A stretch of DNA of 64,000 nucleotides from an uncultured Alistipes sp. Lineage in GTDB: Bacteria > Bacteroidota > Bacteroidia > Bacteroidales > Rikenellaceae. Position 1 is the first letter of the stretch, and each line of letters starts with the position of its first letter. The notes below the pieces were generated by a model, which was not told the origin of the DNA, ran no database searches, and saw only the letters and a program-made list of their open reading frames with translations. Positions 59,051 through 64,000 of the stretch are shown one piece after another. The position numbers and the translations under genes are program-made. The stretch is from assembly GCF_902388705.1 (NCBI RefSeq), contig NZ_CABMQJ010000002.1:118857-182856 (forward strand). Reading direction: 5' to 3'.

Positions 59051-59857
59051 TCAGGCTTTTGTCTGCTTGGAATTGGAAACGGTTATCAGGGTTTCGATTT
59101 TCTCTTTCAGCTCCAGCACTTCGTCCTTGCAGTCGGCTTTGACCGTAAACGGTATACGGAACGAGAGGTAATCGCCCAGGCCCTTGTTCATCCGGACGAT
59201 GGGATTCACACAGTAAACCGACATGAAGTAATAGAGCATCAGCACGATGGCAATCATCACGGCCAACGATATGAGCACGGGAGTCACGGCCCGGTAGGCA
59301 TTCTTCTTCATCTGTTCGGCACGCGGGGCCAGTGAACTCTGCGTCGAGGTCATATAATTCTTGATGGCCGAAGTCAGGCGGCCGTACAAAGCCTCGTACT
59401 CGTTGCCGTACCACTTGATGCCTGCGGAATCGGGGCGTAGTATACCCGCCGCAGGAGCCACCGGCACCGCCGTATCGGGAGTGCCGAAAGCGAGGTAATT
59501 GTCGGTCAAAAGGCGCAGTTCGGTCGTGGCGAAAGCCAGCGAATCGAGAAACGACTTCTCGAGCGCTTCGCTCTGGGCCACGAGCAGCGTATTCTCCAAC
59601 CGCTCCAGGCTCCTGCGGCACAGGCTGTCGTAGGAACGGTCGCCGAACACAGAAAGACGGATCAGCGCCACGTTCTGTTCGTGGGCGGCATCGAGCATCT
59701 CCTTGGCCAGCTCGATGTTACGCTTGTTCGCCTTGAGTATCTCGCCCGTATCGCGGCTCAAATGGCTCAATTCGACGAACGAAACCATACCCGAAAAAAA
59801 CAGCAGGCAGACGATGCTTAAAAAGCCGACCGTCACTCTTCTGCGCAAACCCGTCAT
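59051..59857 (-). CDS. Membrane sensor-like protein with HAMP-like end and no output domain
   Basis: 268 residues. TM1 (about 10-30), a periplasmic helical bundle (about 31-185), TM2 (about 190-212) and a HAMP-like end (about 215-260) with the conserved NPIVRM proline and an acidic second helix (DEVLELKEKIETL). The layout matches the N-terminal half of sensor kinases or chemoreceptors, but no kinase, cyclase or receptor domain follows. The stop lies 4 nt before trkH. It may modulate TrkH directly or partner another protein; function unknown. Confidence 0.75.
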   Translation of the reverse strand: MTGLRRRVTVGFLSIVCLLFFSGMVSFVELSHLSRDTGEILKANKRNIELAKEMLDAAHEQNVALIRLSVFGDRSYDSLCRRSLERLENTLLVAQSEALEKSFLDSLAFATTELRLLTDNYLAFGTPDTAVPVAPAAGILRPDSAGIKWYGNEYEALYGRLTSAIKNYMTSTQSSLAPRAEQMKKNAYRAVTPVLISLAVMIAIVLMLYYFMSVYCVNPIVRMNKGLGDYLSFRIPFTVKADCKDEVLELKEKIETLITVSNSKQTKA

Positions 59858-59880
59858 ATTGCTTTTAATTTTTATACCTG

Positions 59881-59888
59881 CAAATATA
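59881..59888 (-). promoter_or_regulatory. -7 box of the HAMP-trkH-SPOR-nfeD-floA operon
   Basis: TATATTTG on the minus strand, 23 nt before the ATG at 59857. It lies 5 nt after the mtaB stop, so the -33 element would be within mtaB. Confidence 0.6.
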
Positions 59889-59893
59889 GTGAT

Positions 59894-61192
59894 TTAATCC
59901 AGAATATCACCCATCAAATCGTGAGATTCGTCCATCTCCCCGAGCTTTACCCGGCAGATGGTGTTGACGCGGGCCTTGTCGTAAGGCGCTTTCACCCGGC
60001 GGTAACTGCCCGTATAGCCAAACATCATGCCGCCGCGCCTCGTACTCTCGAACAGCACCGTATCCTCGCTTCCGGCGGCCCGGGCGCAAAATGCCCCGTG
60101 CAGCTCCGCGCAAAGCACCTCCAACTCCCCGACACGGCGCGTGGCCACCGACGGCTGCACCTTGCCGGGCAAGTCGACGGCCGGGGTTCCGGGCCGTTCG
60201 GAAAAGGGAAAGATATGCAGAAACGCCGGTGCCAGACCGGCGAGGAAGTCATAGGTCGTGCGGAAATCCTCTTCCGTTTCGCCGGGGAAGCCGACGATCA
60301 CATCAATGCCGATAAACGCGTCGGGCATCAGCCGCCGGACGGCGGCAATCCGGTCGGCGAAACGCGCCGTGGTGTAGCGGCGGCGCATCAGCCCCAGTAT
60401 CTTGTCCGAACCGCTCTGGAGCGGGATATGGAAGTGATGCTGGAATTTAGGCGAGGCGGCGCAAAATGCTATTATCTCATCCGTCAGTAAATTCGGTTCG
60501 ATGGACGAAATACGATAGCGCTCGATCCCGTCGACTTCATTCAGCGCACGCAGCAGGTCGATGAACTTCTCACCCGTCGTACGGCCGAAATCCCCCGTAT
60601 TGATACCCGTTATAACGATTTCTTTCTGCCCGGCGGCCGCAATCTGGCGGGCCTCCGCAACCAAATCGGCGACAGGCATGTTGCGGCTGCCGCCCCGGGC
60701 ATAGTGGATGGTGCAGTAGGCGCACTTGTAGTCGCAACCGTCCTGCACCTTGAGGAAAGCGCGCGTGCGGTCGCCGCTCGAGAAGGCCGCGAAAAACGAG
60801 GTCAGCGAATCGGTATCACAACTGTAAACCTGCGCACGGCCCTTGCCCGACAATTCGACCACCCGTTTATATAACTCTCCTTTATCATTGTTGCTCAATA
60901 CAATGTCTACGCCGTCGATTGCCGCTATTTCCTGCGGTTTCAACTGGGCGTAACAACCCGTCACGGCAATGATGGCACCGGGATTGCGGCGGTGCAGCTT
61001 GCGAATCAGGTTGCGGCATTTTTTGTCGGCGTGCTCGGTCACCGAACAGCTGTTGATGACACATATATCGGCCTCGGCGTCGGGCGCCACGCGCACGAAC
61101 CCGCCCTGCTCGAACTCCCGCGCAAGGGTAGAGCTCTCCGAAAAGTTGAGCTTGCAGCCGAGGGTATGGAAATTGACTCTGCGTTGTTGCAT
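59894..61192 (-). CDS. mtaB: tRNA t6A37 methylthiotransferase
   Basis: 432 residues with the three parts of methylthiotransferases. The N-terminal cluster domain has Cys13, Cys49 and Cys80. The radical SAM core has CDYKCAYC (Cys153, 157, 160), with IVITGINTGDFG and VGFPGETEEDF. The C-terminal TRAM-like domain ends the protein. NFHTLGCKLNFSES at the start marks the MtaB/YqeV branch, which converts N6-threonylcarbamoyladenosine to its 2-methylthio form at position 37 of tRNAs reading ANN codons. It is divergent from the metal permease gene. Confidence 0.94.
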   Translation of the reverse strand: MQQRRVNFHTLGCKLNFSESSTLAREFEQGGFVRVAPDAEADICVINSCSVTEHADKKCRNLIRKLHRRNPGAIIAVTGCYAQLKPQEIAAIDGVDIVLSNNDKGELYKRVVELSGKGRAQVYSCDTDSLTSFFAAFSSGDRTRAFLKVQDGCDYKCAYCTIHYARGGSRNMPVADLVAEARQIAAAGQKEIVITGINTGDFGRTTGEKFIDLLRALNEVDGIERYRISSIEPNLLTDEIIAFCAASPKFQHHFHIPLQSGSDKILGLMRRRYTTARFADRIAAVRRLMPDAFIGIDVIVGFPGETEEDFRTTYDFLAGLAPAFLHIFPFSERPGTPAVDLPGKVQPSVATRRVGELEVLCAELHGAFCARAAGSEDTVLFESTRRGGMMFGYTGSYRRVKAPYDKARVNTICRVKLGEMDESHDLMGDILD

Positions 61193-61263
61193 AAAATGTC
61201 GGTTTTACCGGGCGAAATTACGAAAACTGCACGAAAAGGGAGGTCTTTTCCGATAAAAAAGCG

Positions 61264-61271
61264 TAAATTTG
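61264..61271 (+). promoter_or_regulatory. -7 box of the metal permease gene
   Basis: TAAATTTG, 21 nt before the ATG at 61293, which supports this start over an upstream one. No clear -33. Confidence 0.6.
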
Positions 61272-61292
61272 CGCGCAATTAAAGAACGAGGC

Positions 61293-62126
61293 ATGGAATT
61301 TTTCAGCGACCTGATTCAATACGGCTACCTGTCGAACGCATTGGCGGCCTGTGTCCTGTCGGGCATAACCTGCGGCGTGATAGGCACCTACGTCGTATGC
61401 CGCCGGATGGTTTTCCTATCGGGAGGCATCACGCACGCCTCGTTCGGCGGCTTGGGCATCGCCTTTTACCTCGGGGCCAATCCCATTGCCGGGGCGATGA
61501 TATTCGCCGTGCTTTCGGCACTGGGCATCGAGTGGGCCGGAAGCCGAGGCCGCATCCGCGAAGATTCGGCCATCGGCATCATCTGGTCGGTAGGCATGGC
61601 TGTCGGGGCGCTTTTCATGAGCCTGCGGCCGGGTTACACCTCGGGCGACCTCTCGGCTTACCTGTTCGGCAGCATCGTCACGGTGACGCACGCCGACGTC
61701 GTGGCGCTCGCCATCCTGACCGCAGCTATCATCGCAGGGGCGCTGCTGTGGCTGCGGCCCGTGATGTACGTGGCTTTCGACCGCGACTTCGCCCGCAGCC
61801 GGGGCATTCCGACGCGCGTAATCTCCTACGTCATGGCGGCGCTGATTGCCGTTACGATTGTCCTCTCGATCCGCATCATGGGCATCGTCCTGCTCATCTC
61901 GCTGCTCACCATGCCCGTGGTCATCGTCAACGCACTCTCCCGGTCATACCGCACCGTCACCCTCGGCGCGCCGCTCATCGCCGTGGCGGGAAATGTCGCG
62001 GGACTCGTCGCGAGCTACAATTTCGAAGTTCCGCCCGGCGCCGCCATAATATTTACGCTCACCCTTACGCTTATTATAGTAAAACTATTACCTTTGCGTC
62101 AGAAAAAAGCCGGATCCGCCGCATGA
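61293..62126 (+). CDS. Metal ABC transporter permease (ZnuB/MntB family)
   Basis: 277 residues with about eight TM segments. CGVIGTYVVCRRMVFLSGGITHASFGGLGIAFYLG is the ABC-3 family signature, where the conserved Ser/His face lines the metal path. It probably imports zinc or manganese through the inner membrane. The usual partners, an ATPase and a metal-binding lipoprotein, are not next to it, so they must lie elsewhere or it serves a shared ATPase. Its stop overlaps the next start (ATGA). Confidence 0.88.
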   Translation: MEFFSDLIQYGYLSNALAACVLSGITCGVIGTYVVCRRMVFLSGGITHASFGGLGIAFYLGANPIAGAMIFAVLSALGIEWAGSRGRIREDSAIGIIWSVGMAVGALFMSLRPGYTSGDLSAYLFGSIVTVTHADVVALAILTAAIIAGALLWLRPVMYVAFDRDFARSRGIPTRVISYVMAALIAVTIVLSIRIMGIVLLISLLTMPVVIVNALSRSYRTVTLGAPLIAVAGNVAGLVASYNFEVPPGAAIIFTLTLTLIIVKLLPLRQKKAGSAA

Positions 62127-63625
62127 AAACCATCCACAAACTCGTTCTGAAAGCCTATCTGGGGCCGATGGTGCTCACATTCTTCATCGTGATGTTCGTC
62201 CTGATGATGAACATCGTGTGGCGCTATATCGACGAACTGGTCGGAAAGGGTTTGAGCGCCGGCATCATCATCGAGCTGATGACCTATTTCATGGCCAACA
62301 TGATTCCGCTGGGACTGCCGCTGGCCATGCTGCTGGCGGCGATCATGACCATGGGCAACCTGGGCGAGAACTACGAACTGCTGGCGATGAAATCGGCCGG
62401 CATGTCGCTCATACGCATCACCAAGCCGCTGATTATCCTGGTGAGCGTAATCGCCGTAGGCAGCTTCTTCATCGGCAACAACCTCGTGCCGTACGCCAAC
62501 AAAAAGGTATACAGCATCATCTACGACATCCGCCAGCAGAAACAGACCCTCGAATTCCAGGACGGCCTGTTCTTCAACGGCATCGACAACATGTCGATTC
62601 GCGTCAGCAAACAGGATCCCGAAACCCACCTGCTGCGCGACGTGCTGATTTACGACAACCGTTCGGCCAACGGCGACATGAACACCATCGTGGCCGACTC
62701 GGGCTACATCCGCCTGTCGGACGACAAGAAATACCTGCTCGTGACGCTGTTCAACGGCGAAACCTACGAGCAGACCCGCAGCAGCCAGTGGTTCACCCAG
62801 AGCAAACTGCGCCACCACATTTTCGACCGGCAGAACCAGACCATCCCCATGGAGGGTTTCGCCATGCAGCGCAGCGACGACAACCAGTTCTCGAACAGCC
62901 AGACCAAGAATATCAACGAGCTGCAGCACGACATCGACTCGCTGGAGAAGATGGTCAACAACGCCACGACCCGCTCGTACGAACCCCTGCTGAAAGAGCA
63001 GATTTTCGCGCGCGACAACTCCGTGCTGCCACAGCCCGACAGCCTGCGCATCGACCGCAGCAAGTTCCGCGACATGTTGGCTACGGACTCGGTTTCCGTG
63101 CTCGGGACCCGGGAGAAAGAACGCATCTGGAATCAGGCACGCACTCTCGCGAAAAACTCGCGCAACATGTTCTCGTTCGACGAGTCGGCAGCCAAGGAGG
63201 CGCTCAACCAGCTCTACCGCAGCAAGGTCGAATGGCACAAGAAAATGTCGCTCCCGGTATCGATTATGATTTTCTTCCTGATCGGCGCGCCCCTGGGTGC
63301 CATCATCCGCAAAGGCGGACTGGGACTTCCGGTCGTCGTGTCGATTATCTTCTTCGTAATCTACTACATCATCAGCCTGTCGGGAGAGAAACTGGCCAAA
63401 GAGGGTAGCTGGGAGGCCGTGTACGGCATGTGGCTGTCGACGTTCATACTCACGCCGATCGCCGTGTACCTGACCTACAAGGCCACGAACGACTCGGCGC
63501 TGCTCGACACGGACTGGTACGCCGGGAAACTCAAGGCGCTGCGCGAGCGGATGCAGCCTGCGATCAATAAATTGAAAAACGCTATAAAACTCAAACGACA
63601 TGGCAAAAGACACGATTCTGAATAG
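62123..63625 (+). CDS. LptF/LptG-family permease (YjgP/YjgQ)
   Basis: 500 residues starting MKTIHKLVLKAYLGPMVLTFF. Three N-terminal TM segments (about 15-115), a periplasmic jelly-roll domain (about 120-380, with NMSIRVSKQ and VADSGYIRLSDDKKYLLVTLFNGE) and three C-terminal TM segments (about 385-465) follow the LptF/G plan. The protein exceeds the 350-400 residues usual in Proteobacteria because of a longer periplasmic region. It should form part of the LPS export bridge with LptB. It overlaps the metal permease by 4 nt and ribB by 26 nt. Confidence 0.9.
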   Translation: MKTIHKLVLKAYLGPMVLTFFIVMFVLMMNIVWRYIDELVGKGLSAGIIIELMTYFMANMIPLGLPLAMLLAAIMTMGNLGENYELLAMKSAGMSLIRITKPLIILVSVIAVGSFFIGNNLVPYANKKVYSIIYDIRQQKQTLEFQDGLFFNGIDNMSIRVSKQDPETHLLRDVLIYDNRSANGDMNTIVADSGYIRLSDDKKYLLVTLFNGETYEQTRSSQWFTQSKLRHHIFDRQNQTIPMEGFAMQRSDDNQFSNSQTKNINELQHDIDSLEKMVNNATTRSYEPLLKEQIFARDNSVLPQPDSLRIDRSKFRDMLATDSVSVLGTREKERIWNQARTLAKNSRNMFSFDESAAKEALNQLYRSKVEWHKKMSLPVSIMIFFLIGAPLGAIIRKGGLGLPVVVSIIFFVIYYIISLSGEKLAKEGSWEAVYGMWLSTFILTPIAVYLTYKATNDSALLDTDWYAGKLKALRERMQPAINKLKNAIKLKRHGKRHDSE

Positions 63626-64000
63626 TGTAGAAGAGGTTATCGAAGATTTCCGCAACGGCAAGGTGGTAATCGTCGTGGACGACGAAGACCGCGAGAACGA
63701 AGGCGACTTCATCGTGGCGGCGGAAAAAATCACGCCCGAAATCGTGAACTTCATGCTTAAGGAGGGACGCGGCGTACTCTGCGCCCCGCTTTCGGAAGAC
63801 CGCTGCGAGGAGCTCGGGCTCAACATGATGGAGGAGAACAACACCTCGCTGCTGGGCACGCCGTTCACCGTGACCGTCGACCTGCTGGGGCACGACTGCA
63901 CCACGGGCGTTTCGATTCACGACCGCGCAGCGACCATCCGCGCACTGGCCAACCCCGCGACGCGGGCCACGGATCTCGGCCGTCCGGGACACATCAACCC
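63600..64000 (+). CDS. ribB: 3,4-dihydroxy-2-butanone 4-phosphate synthase, 5' part
   Basis: 133 complete codons are seen before the window edge. DDEDRENEGDFIVAAE holds the metal-binding glutamates and HDCTTGVSIHDRAATI the substrate-binding part; ATDLGRPGHINP is the start of the conserved RPGH region. It makes the four-carbon precursor of riboflavin from ribulose 5-phosphate. Whether it carries a GTP cyclohydrolase II domain (RibBA) cannot be told here. Its ATG overlaps the LptF/G-type gene by 26 nt. Confidence 0.93.
   Translation, partial: MAKDTILNSVEEVIEDFRNGKVVIVVDDEDRENEGDFIVAAEKITPEIVNFMLKEGRGVLCAPLSEDRCEELGLNMMEENNTSLLGTPFTVTVDLLGHDCTTGVSIHDRAATIRALANPATRATDLGRPGHIN

Noticed and set aside
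1..64000. tRNA, rRNA, CRISPR arrays, insertion sequences, prophage or integrase genes
   Set aside because: None was seen in the intergenic regions: no cloverleaf, no spaced direct repeats, no transposase or phage motifs.

Overview
The window reads as chromosomal DNA of a high-GC member of the Bacteroidales, most like Alistipes (Rikenellaceae). This is inferred from GC-rich coding sequence, AT-rich intergenic promoters with the Bacteroidetes -7 motif TAnnTTTG, few Shine-Dalgarno sequences, many lipoproteins, and family types such as DUF4434, LruC, FISUMP, M64 peptidase and Bacteroidetes-type FbaB and AGE. I see no rRNA, tRNA, CRISPR array, insertion sequence or phage gene.

Layout. 1-8128 (minus): a carbohydrate operon (DUF4434 protein, sugar porter, N-acylglucosamine 2-epimerase, FAD oxidoreductase, two esterases, the last cut by the window edge) behind a ROK regulator. 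8407-15727 (minus): TetR-TolC-HlyD-ATPase-ATPase-permease-permease-TetR exporter operon. 16093-21813 (plus): a membrane-anchored TPR/HTH protein, two small envelope proteins, then a gene pair joining a cytosolic S1C-type protease to a neighbour that shares its C-terminal YbjN-like domain. 21984-23249 (minus): BatD-like protein. 23425-29616 (minus): six-gene redox operon with a divergent AraC regulator. 30773-33641 (minus): fbaB, a D-lactate-dehydrogenase-type gene and gpmA. 33738-41056: AraC regulator divergent from an RND efflux operon that ends in a TetR gene. 41471-43903: LruC-domain lipoprotein. 44111-47844 (plus): methionine operon metY-metX-hom preceded by a Met/Cys-rich leader peptide and attenuator. 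47917-52131 (minus): two surface lipoproteins flanking an MFS transporter. 52277-53044 (plus): dual CDGSH protein. 53197-54474 (minus): M64 peptidase. 54555-59857 (minus): HAMP-like protein, TrkH, SPOR, NfeD, FloA operon. 59894-61192 (minus): mtaB. 61293-64000 (plus): metal ABC permease, LptF/G permease and the start of ribB.

How they work together: the clearest regulatory circuit is the methionine attenuator. A leader peptide with seven Met and three Cys ends exactly in the 5' arm of a 10-bp antiterminator that competes with a terminator just before metY. The least familiar module is the protease plus YbjN-like pair at 19376-21813. The redox operon combines cytosolic and exported flavin, Fe-S and aldo/keto reductase proteins. 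Both it and the RND pump have perfect inverted repeats at their divergent promoter regions.
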